From: Acinetobacter wuhouensis
GTDB taxonomy: Bacteria; Pseudomonadota; Gammaproteobacteria; Pseudomonadales; Moraxellaceae
DNA length: 64,000 bases
Assembly: GCF_001696605.3 (NCBI RefSeq)
Contig: NZ_CP031716.1
Span: 2,852,001 to 2,916,000 of the forward strand
Direction: 5' to 3'
The position numbers were made by a program, and so were the translations under genes. This document shows, piece after piece, positions 45,459 to 55,058 of this stretch (position 1 is its first letter; each line of letters opens with the position of its first letter). Under the pieces are notes generated by a model. That model saw only the letters and a program-made list of their open reading frames with translations. It was not told the origin of the DNA and made no database searches.

Positions 45459-46955
45459 ATGAGCTTAAAAATTAATCCATTAAATGCTATCGACTTTTAT
45501 AAAGCAGACCACAGACGCCAATACCCTGTCGGAACTGAATATGTCTATGCTAACTTCACGCCACGTTCATCACGTTTAGCCAATATGTTGCCTGATTTTG
45601 ATGACAAAATCGTGTTCTTCGGGCTACAAGGTTTTATCAAACATTTTTTAATAGAAACATGGAATGAAGGCTTTTTCCAACAGGATAAAAACAAAGTCGT
45701 ATCTAACTATAAGCGCCGTATGGACAATGCATTGGGCGAAGGTGCGATTCCTGTCGATCACATTGAGGCTTTATATGACTTAGGCTATTTACCGATTAAA
45801 ATTAAAGCCTTAACTGAAGGCAGCCGAGTCAATATGAAAGTACCTGTATTGACCATTGTAAATACGTTGCCTAAGTTCTTTTGGCTGACCAATTATTTAG
45901 AAACAGTGTTGAGTGCAGAACTTTGGAAGAGTTGTACTACAGCAAGCATTGCTTTTGAATACAAACGCTTATTGACTGAATATGCAATAAAAACAGGCGC
46001 ACCGCTCGATTTTATTCCTGTGCAAGGACATGATTTTAGTAGCCGTGGCATGAGTGGTATTTATGATGCAACGCAAAATGGTGTGGGTCACTTAACAAGC
46101 TTCATCGGTACAGATGCAGTATCTGCGATTGATTATGCGGAAGAATATTATAATGCTGATGGCATCATAGGCGTATCCGTACCTGCAACTGAACATAGCG
46201 TCATGTGTATGGGCAGTGAGGACAATGAAATTGATACCTTCCGCCGACTCATCACGGTGCTTTATCCATCAGGTGTGGTCAGTATCGTGTCGGATACATG
46301 GGATTTTTGGCGTGTGATTACTGAATTTACAGTTGAACTCAAAGCTGAAATCCTTGCTCGCCAACCGAATGCTTTAGGTTTAGCAAAATTAGTGTTCCGT
46401 CCTGATTCAGGTGATCCTGTAAAAATCATTTGTGGCGATCCTGAGGCTAAAGTCGGTAGCCCTGCATTTAAAGGTGCTGTGGAATGTTTATGGGAAATCT
46501 TTGGCGGTACGACTACAGACAAAGGCTATAAAGTTTTAAATGAACGTGTTGGCTTAATTTATGGTGATTCGATCACTTTAGACCGAGCTTTACGGATTTT
46601 AAAAGGCTTGGAAGCCAAAGGTTTTGCATCGAATAATTTGGTCTTTGGGATTGGTAGTTATACCTATAACTATCTGACTCGTGACACTTTTGGTTTTGCA
46701 GTTAAAGCGACTTGGGGACAGGTGAATGGCGTTGCTCGTGAATTGTTTAAAGACCCTGCAACAGATTCGGGTATTAAAAAATCTGCCAAAGGTTTGTTAC
46801 GTGTTGAAAAGACTGCACATGGTTTTGAATTGTTTGATCAACAAACACTTGAGCAAGAACAACAAGGTGAGTTAAAAACGGTATTTGAAAATGGTCGCCT
46901 GATTCGGGAGTGTAGTCTAGATGAGATTCGAGAACGATTAAATTCAAATTTATAA
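45459..46955 (+). CDS. nadV: Nicotinamide phosphoribosyltransferase NadV
   Basis: This enzyme joins nicotinamide and PRPP to give NMN, a one-step route back toward NAD. The 498 residues have 'DFYKADHRRQYP', 'VYANFTPRSSR', 'GHDFSSRGMSG' (the active-site His/Asp loop), 'VPATEHSVMCMGSEDNE', 'LVFRPDSGDP' and 'GLIYGDSITLDRALRIL', all as in bacterial and vertebrate NAMPT. The length is usual. It follows prs with a GGAGAT site, and a strong hairpin terminates the pair. pnuC at 11 kb imports the riboside form. The resulting NMN needs an adenylyltransferase outside the window. Confidence 0.95.
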   Translation: MSLKINPLNAIDFYKADHRRQYPVGTEYVYANFTPRSSRLANMLPDFDDKIVFFGLQGFIKHFLIETWNEGFFQQDKNKVVSNYKRRMDNALGEGAIPVDHIEALYDLGYLPIKIKALTEGSRVNMKVPVLTIVNTLPKFFWLTNYLETVLSAELWKSCTTASIAFEYKRLLTEYAIKTGAPLDFIPVQGHDFSSRGMSGIYDATQNGVGHLTSFIGTDAVSAIDYAEEYYNADGIIGVSVPATEHSVMCMGSEDNEIDTFRRLITVLYPSGVVSIVSDTWDFWRVITEFTVELKAEILARQPNALGLAKLVFRPDSGDPVKIICGDPEAKVGSPAFKGAVECLWEIFGGTTTDKGYKVLNERVGLIYGDSITLDRALRILKGLEAKGFASNNLVFGIGSYTYNYLTRDTFGFAVKATWGQVNGVARELFKDPATDSGIKKSAKGLLRVEKTAHGFELFDQQTLEQEQQGELKTVFENGRLIRECSLDEIRERLNSNL

Positions 46956-46966
46956 CCCAACAATAT

Positions 46967-46999
46967 TGCATTCAGCTTTGCTACAAAAAGCTGAATGCA
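46967..46999. terminator. Hairpin after nadV
   Basis: TGCATTCAGCTTT and AAAGCTGAATGCA form a 13-base perfect stem with a seven-base loop. A weak T tract follows. It lies between convergent nadV and a lipoprotein gene. Confidence 0.7.
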
Positions 47000-47009
47000 T
47001 CAATCAATC

Positions 47010-48242
47010 TTATTCAAATACACCAGCAAAATAATATGTTCCATTGATTGTATTTGAACCAATTTTCACATTATTAAATGTAAAATTTTGCTTTGAATTA
47101 TCTACCGTTAAACCAGTACATGCTGTATTTCGATCTCCACAATGATAAATCGTTTCACCTTGAGTTAAAGTCGCACTTAAATGACCTTTAAATTCCTGAA
47201 TAATAGTAAGATTACCTTGTTCTTTAAAACCTAGTTCATAAAGTTTCTGATCATTTCGCGTATATGCTTGAACATTTGAATTTATCAAAGATAGTTTATT
47301 CATATTATTCAAAATTAAATTTGATTGATCAAATGGTACAAATGCATTTGAGCTTAAAATTTTCATCTGATCATTTGAATTTTTGAGTTCCAAACTATTT
47401 AAGTTTAGTTGCAATCCCTGAGTTGAGGTAGACCATATTTCATTTGGTAAATCAGTAATTCGATATGTATCAGTATCCGTCGAAATAACGATAGCAATAT
47501 CATTTTCTGAAGTTGTATTATAAGTTTTAATAATAGTCAGAAATATTGATTTATCGCCATTTTTTAATATTAGACTCCGCTCTGTCCGTAGAACTTGATT
47601 TTCATAAGTTGAGTCAACCTCCTCATAACGTTGAATTTGGTATTCATCTTTATCAAATATGATTTTTCCTTGTATTGGTATTGCAGGAAACCGATTACTT
47701 TGAAAAATTGGCCAATTGCTTTCTGAATAGTAATTCAGTTTTCCAGATACTGTTACATTTTTTAATTCTGATAAATCTGTAATTTGATGAGATGAATCTC
47801 CCATATAAAATTGATTTGGTGCATCCACTAAAGTGACTTGAATTTTCTTTTTTTGATTTAGGTCTGTAATCGAGTATGTGCTATTTGATGAACAATTAAA
47901 ATTAGGAAAACAAATAACTAATTTAGCTTGATTGATACCTGCCTTAGTATATGCCATTGTAAGTTTTACGTTGTTGTCTTTATTAAATTCTACATTCGTA
48001 AATGCAGGATATACTTCACCAATAGCATTAAAAGAGCCTAAAGAAATAGGTTGATTACCTGTGGCTACGATTGTGTACTCTAATTTTGATTCATCAAATT
48101 TCATTGTTTCAGAGATACCATTACCCTTAACAATCAGATAACTAGAGTCATTATCAACTTTAGACGAATCAGAATGATCACTACCACCACACCCAGCTAA
48201 CACAAACATACTAAGTAGAGAAGAAACAGCTATTTTTTTCAT
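47010..48242 (-). CDS. Large lipoprotein of unknown function
   Basis: A 410-residue lipoprotein with lipobox LAGC (Cys about residue 18) and a Gly/Ser/Asp-rich linker after it. The rest is mostly beta-strand-like with many Asn and Lys. The two Cys pairs 'ICFPNFNCSS' and 'HCGDRNTACTG' probably form disulfides in the periplasm or on the surface. No known domain was recognised. It stands between nadV and the nrtR-like gene but points the other way. Confidence 0.75.
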   Translation of the reverse strand: MKKIAVSSLLSMFVLAGCGGSDHSDSSKVDNDSSYLIVKGNGISETMKFDESKLEYTIVATGNQPISLGSFNAIGEVYPAFTNVEFNKDNNVKLTMAYTKAGINQAKLVICFPNFNCSSNSTYSITDLNQKKKIQVTLVDAPNQFYMGDSSHQITDLSELKNVTVSGKLNYYSESNWPIFQSNRFPAIPIQGKIIFDKDEYQIQRYEEVDSTYENQVLRTERSLILKNGDKSIFLTIIKTYNTTSENDIAIVISTDTDTYRITDLPNEIWSTSTQGLQLNLNSLELKNSNDQMKILSSNAFVPFDQSNLILNNMNKLSLINSNVQAYTRNDQKLYELGFKEQGNLTIIQEFKGHLSATLTQGETIYHCGDRNTACTGLTVDNSKQNFTFNNVKIGSNTINGTYYFAGVFE

Positions 48243-48380
48243 AATTAAACCTTAATAAAACTCTTTTATTTTTAACTAGTTCTTAAATTATTTTATAACA
48301 GTTTTTTTACTTGGCGAAAATGCTATAGCCTGCAATAATCCACTTATCCTTTCTTTTTTATAAATAAAGCGAGCCTGACT

Positions 48381-49145
48381 GTGACTTTTTCTTCAGAACA
48401 AGATTTTTTAAATCAATACAATAAGAAAGACTTTGAAGCTCCTTTATTTACAGTCGATATGGCGATTTTTTCTGTTAATGCAGGTCAATTACAAGTTTTA
48501 CTGATCAAGCGTTCCAATTTTCCACAAAAAGACAAATGGGCGCTACCGGGAGGTTTTGTCGATTTATCCAAAGATACAGATTTAATGGCTTCGGCACATC
48601 GTAAATTGGTTGAAAAAACAGGGTTGAAGTCACCACATTTGGAGCAAGTGTGCACGGTGGGCAATGCAACCCGTGACCCACGTGGTTGGGCGGTGACTTC
48701 TTTGTATTTTGCGCTGATTGATTTTAAAGAGTTTCAACGCATCGCTACTGAGCAAACTGAACAAAATAAGACTGAGTACAGCGAATGGATGACGATTGCT
48801 GATGCGAAAAAACTCGATTTGGCTTTTGACCACTTACAACTTTTAGATATGGCAGTGGAACGTTTAAGTTCTAAGGCACGTTATACCGCTTTGCCTGTCA
48901 GTTTGATGCCTGAATTGTTTACGTTGACTGAGCTACAACAAATTTATGAAATTATTTTAGGGCAAAGTTTAGAAAAGAAATCGTTTAGACGCCGTATGAT
49001 TGAAGCGGGTGCAGTTGAAGAAACCGATCAATCGAAAATTGCAGGGAAACGCCCTGCTCAATTGTATAAATATGCTTTGGATAGTTTTGATTTTCACTTT
49101 CCAAGAATTTTGGAGTATCCGAGGAATTCACTTGATAAATCTTGA
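48381..49145 (+). CDS. nrtR: Nudix-related regulator of NAD metabolism, NrtR-like
   Basis: A 254-residue two-domain protein: an N-terminal Nudix domain (about residues 20-150) and a C-terminal winged-helix part with 'FRRRMIEAGAVEETD...GKRPAQLYKY', the arrangement of NrtR repressors. The Nudix box reads 'GGFVDLSKDTDL...HRKLVEKTGL', where the catalytic RExxEE has become RKLVEK and the early Glu is lost. The fold probably binds ADP-ribose as a ligand rather than cleaving it. NrtR proteins control nadV and prs in other bacteria, and those genes lie 1.4 kb away. It starts with GTG. Confidence 0.8.
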   Translation: MTFSSEQDFLNQYNKKDFEAPLFTVDMAIFSVNAGQLQVLLIKRSNFPQKDKWALPGGFVDLSKDTDLMASAHRKLVEKTGLKSPHLEQVCTVGNATRDPRGWAVTSLYFALIDFKEFQRIATEQTEQNKTEYSEWMTIADAKKLDLAFDHLQLLDMAVERLSSKARYTALPVSLMPELFTLTELQQIYEIILGQSLEKKSFRRRMIEAGAVEETDQSKIAGKRPAQLYKYALDSFDFHFPRILEYPRNSLDKS

Positions 49146-49201
49146 AATTATAAAACTTTAATAAGTAGTTCTGGAGAGAAGCTCATTGAGCTTTCTCGTA
49201 T

Positions 49202-49588
49202 TTATTGATTTCCCTCAACAACAACATAAGTACCCATAGACATTTTTTCTTTAAGACATTGAACAATTTTTGCTAAAAAGTTCATAACCTCAATATCTGT
49301 AACATTTAATGTCTGAATTTTAGAAATGATAAGTAGAATATTCTCTTGATCGAAATAATTATCAAAACACGTATCAAAATACTGTTCCATCTCTCCTGAG
49401 TAAGGATTTAAAACAGGATACACTGATCTAAAAATTTCAATCACATAAGAAAAATCATCACTTGGTATGAAATACATCCTATTTCGATCATTATCAATTG
49501 GCTCAAAATCTTTACCTGCTGCCCAAATAAAAAAACCAATCTTGCTTACAGCTTCAGGATTTTCGTCAATTGTTAACTTTATTGGCAT
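49202..49588 (-). CDS. Hypothetical cytoplasmic protein
   Basis: A 128-residue protein starting at ATG 49588 (a GTG at 49600 is less likely). It has no signal peptide or membrane helix. The pattern 'DDFSYVIEIFRSVYPVLNP' and many acidic residues are seen, with no known domain. Its composition resembles single-gene immunity-type proteins, but the neighbours give no support. Confidence 0.6.
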   Translation of the reverse strand: MPIKLTIDENPEAVSKIGFFIWAAGKDFEPIDNDRNRMYFIPSDDFSYVIEIFRSVYPVLNPYSGEMEQYFDTCFDNYFDQENILLIISKIQTLNVTDIEVMNFLAKIVQCLKEKMSMGTYVVVEGNQ

Positions 49589-49685
49589 CGTATTAAGCAC
49601 ATCATTTTTATAATTTCAGTATTTATACATTGAAACCAACAAAATTGCTTTATCTTTAAATAAAGATCAAACAGGAATAATAACA

Positions 49686-50063
49686 ATGACCGCCCTCACC
49701 TACTTCGAAATCCAATCCTCAAATCCTGAACGAGAAGTGAAATTCTATAGTGAAGTCTTTGGTTGGACATTTACAAAAGTCGAAGGCTTACCGATCCAAT
49801 ATTATCAGATCGAAACAGCAAATATTCACGGCGGCTTGCTCGAACGCCCTGCACAAACGCCTCCAATACATTGTGGAACCAATGCATTTACCTGCTCATT
49901 TGAAGTTGCTGATTTTGATCAAACTGCTGAGAAAATCTTAGCTTTGGGCGGTCAAGTTGCAATGGAAAAATTCGCCATTCCCAATAAATGCTGGCAAGGT
50001 TATTTTTTAGATGCCGCTAACAATACTTTTGGCTTAGTTCAAGTCGATCCAAATGCAGGATAA
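49686..50063 (+). CDS. VOC family (glyoxalase/bleomycin resistance-like) protein
   Basis: A 125-residue single-domain member of the vicinal-oxygen-chelate superfamily. 'YFEIQSSNPEREVKFYSEVFGWTF' begins the first beta-alpha-beta unit and 'CWQGYFLDAANNTFGLVQVD' ends the second. It lacks the full metal-ligand set of glyoxalase I, so its substrate is open. An AGGAAT ribosome site precedes the ATG. Confidence 0.88.
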   Translation: MTALTYFEIQSSNPEREVKFYSEVFGWTFTKVEGLPIQYYQIETANIHGGLLERPAQTPPIHCGTNAFTCSFEVADFDQTAEKILALGGQVAMEKFAIPNKCWQGYFLDAANNTFGLVQVDPNAG

Positions 50064-50177
50064 AAGAACAAGCTGTAAAACTTAGGCGACCAATCGTGTC
50101 GCCTATAGAAATTCATCCATCCTGAATATTCGAAAACATGCTAAATTACACAGGGCATTTCAAAGACTTGAGTTCAC

Positions 50178-51431
50178 ATGACTGTACGCTTTTTTCATAC
50201 TTCAGATTGGCATTTGGGACAATTTTTCTATAACCATTCCCGTCAATACGAACATGAACAATTTTTAGTATGGTTACTTGAGCAAATCAAAGAAAAACAG
50301 CCACATGCATTATTAATCGCAGGCGATATTTTCGATGTGATCAATCCTGCATCATCGGCACAAAAACAACTTTATCAGTTCCTTGCAGATGCCCACGATC
50401 TTGCACCACACATGCAAACCCTCATGATCGCAGGTAACCATGACTCAGGTTATCGTATCGAACAGGTTGAACCATTACTTGAAAAATACCATGCTAAAAC
50501 AGTCGGTGTAATTCATAAAAATAGTGAAGGTTTAATTGATTTAGATCGTTTACTCATTCCAATTTATGATGAAAATAAAAACATCGTCGCATGGTGTCTA
50601 GCTCTACCCTTTTTACGTCCTGCAGAAATTACAGGGTTAAATGAACACACAACGAATAGCCAAAATGCGATTGCCTATGTGCATCAGCAACTGATTTCAG
50701 CAGCCAAACAACGTAAAACCGATGATCAAGCTTTAATTTTGATGTCACATGCTCACATGCAAGGCGGTGAAACTTCGGACTCAGAACGCCCGATTATTAT
50801 TGGTAATGAAGAGGCACTTTCGACTGCACTTTTTGATGATGTGATTGACTATGTGGCACTTGGACATTTACATAAACCGCAGAAAGTTGGTCAGGAACAT
50901 ATTCGCTACAGTGGTTCACCGATTCCTCTGTCATTCAGTGAAATAAACTATAAACATCAGATTGTTGAAGTTACGATTGATCCATCAAAAAATGATGAAT
51001 CGCGTTTTCACTATGATGCAATTGCCATTCCACGCAGTATCAAACTGCATAAAATCAAAGGCGAACTGAATGAGGTTTTTACGCAGTTAAAAGCCTTAGC
51101 AAGTGGTGAAATTGACGATATTGATCAGCGTGAATATGTGGATATTGAGTACCATACCCATGTTCCGCCACAGCCAAATTTAAGACAACAGTTTGAAGAT
51201 GCTTTGCCACCGGATCGTTATCGTCTAGTGCGTATTTCCCGACAATATTTAACCACAGAAAAAAATGGCGATGATGCAATTCAAGTCAGTTTAGAACCAC
51301 CAACACCTGAAAAACTGTTTCAACAGATTTGGGAAAAAAATGGTTATGCCAATGATGATGCTGTGTTGAAAGATTTTTTAAGCCTCGTTCATGAAGCCGA
51401 AAAATCACTTGAAGATGAACACAAAGCATAA
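50178..51431 (+). CDS. sbcD: Exonuclease subunit SbcD
   Basis: The nuclease part of the SbcCD complex, related to Mre11, which trims DNA ends, hairpins and protein-blocked breaks. The 417 residues hold all phosphoesterase motifs: 'HTSDWHLGQ', 'LIAGDIFDV', 'IAGNHDSG', 'LMSHAHMQGG' and 'VALGHLHKPQ'. It begins with ATG and ends ten bases before sbcC, which has an AAGGAG site in the gap. The two are surely one operon and one complex. Confidence 0.95.
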   Translation: MTVRFFHTSDWHLGQFFYNHSRQYEHEQFLVWLLEQIKEKQPHALLIAGDIFDVINPASSAQKQLYQFLADAHDLAPHMQTLMIAGNHDSGYRIEQVEPLLEKYHAKTVGVIHKNSEGLIDLDRLLIPIYDENKNIVAWCLALPFLRPAEITGLNEHTTNSQNAIAYVHQQLISAAKQRKTDDQALILMSHAHMQGGETSDSERPIIIGNEEALSTALFDDVIDYVALGHLHKPQKVGQEHIRYSGSPIPLSFSEINYKHQIVEVTIDPSKNDESRFHYDAIAIPRSIKLHKIKGELNEVFTQLKALASGEIDDIDQREYVDIEYHTHVPPQPNLRQQFEDALPPDRYRLVRISRQYLTTEKNGDDAIQVSLEPPTPEKLFQQIWEKNGYANDDAVLKDFLSLVHEAEKSLEDEHKA

Positions 51432-51440
51432 GGAGTTGCC

Positions 51441-54400
51441 ATGAAAATTTTATCTATTCGACTTAAAAATCTGGCATCTCTTTCAGGTGAACATTTTATT
51501 GATTTTGAATCTGAACCTTTGGCTTCGGCAGGTTTAGTGGCGATTGTCGGGAAAACAGGTGCTGGCAAATCCACCATTTTAGATGCGATGTGTCTTGCCC
51601 TGTTTAATAAAATTCCGCGTTTAAAAGACAGTGATGGCAAACTCACTGATGTTGATGGATCAGAATTATTGACCAATTCACCACTGACCGTTTTACGTCG
51701 TGGCACGGCGCATGGTTTTGCTGAACTGACCTTTGTGGCACAGGATCAAAAGCACTATCTGGCACGTTGGGAACTGAAACGTTCACGTGAAAAAGCTGAT
51801 GGAAAATTACAAAGTGTACAACGTTATTTAAAATGCCTAACCTATGGTGTCGTTGTTGCGGATAAAGCCAAAGCTGTAGATGCAAGTATCCATCAAATCA
51901 CCCAACTCACATTTGAACAGTTCACTCGTGCGGTACTTTTGGCACAGTCTGAAGTGACCGCATTCTTAAAAGCCCGTGACAATGAACGTGGTGAATTACT
52001 TGAATATTTAACCAATTCTTCAATCTTTGCCAAGATCGGTCAATTGGCTTTTGAGCGCACCAAAGCTGTTGCTATAAAACGTAAAGAGCTGGAAAATTTG
52101 CTTGGACATATCGAGATCCTTTCAGATGAACAGGTTGCTGAATTGTCCAATCAGTTTCAAATGGTTAATACTGAATATCAAAAACTGGATGCTGAAAAAT
52201 CACAACTTGAAAAGCTACGTCTATGGTTTGAGCGTAAGCAAAAGTTTGATCAAGAGATTATTTTAAAACAACAAACAGTTGATACGCATCTTCAAGAGCA
52301 ACAAAACTTAGCACCTGAACGTGAGCGTTTAACACGTTTGGAAATATTCTCCGAAATTCGTCCGCATGTGTTTCAGCAACAGCAACTGATCAAAGCTGAA
52401 CAGGAACTTGCGCCACAAATTCAGCAACAGCAAAGTATCTTTAATGAATTATCAACGCAGTTTGAAGCTCAAAAAACTCATTATCTACAAGCTGAAACTG
52501 CACTGGCTGAGATTCAAAATTTTGAAAATCTAAACTTAGACAAAATCAATACTGTACGTGACTGTAATACTGAGCGTGACCGTATCGTGATTGAGTTTAA
52601 GAAAATCCAAGTAAAGCTTGCTGAGTTAGAACAAGCTCAACAACCTTATGCACAACAGAAACAACAGCTTGAACAACAAATTCAGCAGATTCAACAACAG
52701 CAAGATCATGTGACTGGACAACTGTTATCTACCCAACAATTTACAACTTTAGATAAAGGCTTATCTGCTCACCTACAGCAACTCGTGCAATTTATTCAGC
52801 AATATCAAAATATTGAAAATCAACTCGGTAATCCTACACAAGCCGAAAAACAGCTCAATGCGCAAAAAACTGAATTACAACAAGCCATTGCACAGTCTGG
52901 AAATATTGAGCAACTTGAAAAACATCTTGAAGATGGACGACAACAACGAGAATTAAAACTCAATCAAGCTAATCAACTGGATGTGATTCAGCAAAAGCTC
53001 AATCAATACTTTGATTTACACAGTGAATCTCAGCAAATTCAAACCAAATTTCAAAATATCACGGCGCAATTACAGCAAAGTGAAAAAAGCACCTTAATTG
53101 CTGAACAAGACTATCAATCCGCCAAAGACGCACGATTGAAATTACAAGAAATTCTGCAACAGCAACGCTTACTCCACACTGAAAATGTAGAACATTTACG
53201 TGCAGAACTGAATAATGGCGAGCCATGTCTAGTCTGCGGTAGTACTTCGCATCCCTATAAAGTCGATGATTCTACGGTATCCAAAGCCTTGTTTGACCTA
53301 CATCAACAACAGGAACAGCAAGCACTGGTTAAAGAGCAAGAAACTTTAAAAAATTGGCAACAATCACAGCAAAATTTAAGTAAATTCTCTGCTGAGCATG
53401 AACAGTTAAAAAGTGCAATTCAAAGCAACTCTGAGAAAACTGCGCAAATTGTAAATGCTTTAAATGAGCAGATTCAAACAGCGAATATTCAACTGAATCT
53501 GAACTTATCATCTGCTGAAATTACACAAAAAATCCAACAATTTATTCAGCAAAATCAGTTCGATTTACAGCATATTGAAACACAGACCAATCAGTCGATT
53601 GTGAATATTAAACAGCAACAACACCTGATTCAAAATATCCAACAAGCTGAACATTTACTGCAAAATGCACATAATTTACAACAACAAGTTTCACATCTTG
53701 TGGCGTGTCTATCCGATACTAAAAAAGAACAATGGCAACAACAGACGACTGCTCAAGCACAGCAACTACATACACAACTTAAAAACCGCTTACTACAGAT
53801 TGAGCAATTTGAACTATTGAAACAACAACTCGATCATGCATCACAACAGCTTCATACTACACAGTTAAATCTGGATAATACGTCAAATCAAATTGCTGAA
53901 ACGACGGATAACTTCAATGCGATCAAGGTTAAAGGACAACAGAATACTGAAAAAGCCAATCAGCTGATCTTAGAAATGACAGGTTTAACTGACATTAAAC
54001 CGAATGAATGGTTGGCTGAACATGATGCCAAACGCCAAAATTCACAAGTGCATTATCAGCAACTGAAACAGCAGTTTGACCAATCACGCAGCCAATATGA
54101 ACAGCAAAAAAGTCGTGTAGAACAGCTACTGGCTCAGCAGCAACAAAGTCAGAATAGCCTGAGTCAGGTGAATCGTGATATTCAAAACTGGTTGAATGTT
54201 CATGCTGATTTTCAGGTGAATGATCTGGCTGAACTAACACAGATCACGTCTGCGCAGGAACAGCAGATTCGCCAAAACCTGCAAAATACTGAACGCTTAC
54301 TGCACGAAGCAAGTTCTGTGCTTAAAACCATTCAGGCGCAACTGGCGGAGCATGTATTGCAACAACCTGAGATTGATTTTGCACAATTACAGCAGTTGAT

Positions 54401-55037
54401 TACAGATAATATTGAAGCACTGAAAGCGCAGTCTGAACTTCGTGATCAGATCAAAATTGATCTGGCAAAACATGAAAGTAATGTACAAAAGCAGAAACAA
54501 TTTGCCGATCAGATTCAAGAAGTGCAACAAGAAGAACATCGCTGGAGCAAAATTTCAGGTTTAATGGGCGATTCGACTGGTAAAAAATTCCGTGATTATG
54601 CTCAACAGTTTAACCTCGATATTTTACTTGAACATGCCAATCAACAACTGGCGATGTTATCGCAACGCTATACCTTAAAGCGTCTGGATAACTCATTAAG
54701 CCTCGCCATTATTGACCATGACATGGATGGTGAAACCCGTTCTGTGGCTTCGCTCTCAGGTGGTGAATCTTTCCTGACTGCCCTTGCCTTGTCGCTTGCG
54801 ATTGCCAATATGGCTTCAGGTTCAATGAAAATAGAATCTCTGTTTATAGATGAAGGCTTTGGCACACTCGATGCTTCATCATTACACATGGTCATGAATG
54901 CTCTCGATCAATTGCAAAACCAAGGACGTAAAGTGGTGCTCATTTCCCATATTCAGGACATGCATGAACGGATTCCTGTACAGATTCAGGTACGTCCATT
55001 GGGTGCAGGTGCGAGTACGATTGAGGTGGTGAGTTAA
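51441..55037 (+). CDS. sbcC: Exonuclease subunit SbcC (Rad50-like ATPase)
   Basis: A 1198-residue SMC-like ATPase. It has Walker A 'GKTGAGKST' (about residue 36), a long coiled coil, a central zinc hook 'PCLVCGSTSHP' (about residue 595), and a C-terminal ABC signature 'LSGGESFLTALALSLA' with Walker B 'LFIDEGFGTLD'. The coiled coil is unusually rich in Gln and Gln-Gln runs compared with the common Glu/Lys/Leu type. It drives SbcD in repair of breaks and palindromes. It converges with a small exported-protein gene 21 bases away. Confidence 0.96.
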   Translation: MKILSIRLKNLASLSGEHFIDFESEPLASAGLVAIVGKTGAGKSTILDAMCLALFNKIPRLKDSDGKLTDVDGSELLTNSPLTVLRRGTAHGFAELTFVAQDQKHYLARWELKRSREKADGKLQSVQRYLKCLTYGVVVADKAKAVDASIHQITQLTFEQFTRAVLLAQSEVTAFLKARDNERGELLEYLTNSSIFAKIGQLAFERTKAVAIKRKELENLLGHIEILSDEQVAELSNQFQMVNTEYQKLDAEKSQLEKLRLWFERKQKFDQEIILKQQTVDTHLQEQQNLAPERERLTRLEIFSEIRPHVFQQQQLIKAEQELAPQIQQQQSIFNELSTQFEAQKTHYLQAETALAEIQNFENLNLDKINTVRDCNTERDRIVIEFKKIQVKLAELEQAQQPYAQQKQQLEQQIQQIQQQQDHVTGQLLSTQQFTTLDKGLSAHLQQLVQFIQQYQNIENQLGNPTQAEKQLNAQKTELQQAIAQSGNIEQLEKHLEDGRQQRELKLNQANQLDVIQQKLNQYFDLHSESQQIQTKFQNITAQLQQSEKSTLIAEQDYQSAKDARLKLQEILQQQRLLHTENVEHLRAELNNGEPCLVCGSTSHPYKVDDSTVSKALFDLHQQQEQQALVKEQETLKNWQQSQQNLSKFSAEHEQLKSAIQSNSEKTAQIVNALNEQIQTANIQLNLNLSSAEITQKIQQFIQQNQFDLQHIETQTNQSIVNIKQQQHLIQNIQQAEHLLQNAHNLQQQVSHLVACLSDTKKEQWQQQTTAQAQQLHTQLKNRLLQIEQFELLKQQLDHASQQLHTTQLNLDNTSNQIAETTDNFNAIKVKGQQNTEKANQLILEMTGLTDIKPNEWLAEHDAKRQNSQVHYQQLKQQFDQSRSQYEQQKSRVEQLLAQQQQSQNSLSQVNRDIQNWLNVHADFQVNDLAELTQITSAQEQQIRQNLQNTERLLHEASSVLKTIQAQLAEHVLQQPEIDFAQLQQLITDNIEALKAQSELRDQIKIDLAKHESNVQKQKQFADQIQEVQQEEHRWSKISGLMGDSTGKKFRDYAQQFNLDILLEHANQQLAMLSQRYTLKRLDNSLSLAIIDHDMDGETRSVASLSGGESFLTALALSLAIANMASGSMKIESLFIDEGFGTLDASSLHMVMNALDQLQNQGRKVVLISHIQDMHERIPVQIQVRPLGAGASTIEVVS

Positions 55038-55058
55038 TTATAACTGACCACTTTGTTT

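Noticed and set aside
44541..46955. prs-nadV as a prophage remnant
   Set aside because: nadV and prs occur in phages, but no phage structural, lysis or integrase genes are nearby; a chromosomal salvage operon is simpler.
52600..54400. CAA/CAG-rich repetitive DNA in sbcC considered as a sequence repeat
   Set aside because: It is the coding of a Gln-rich coiled coil, not a tandem repeat with a fixed unit.
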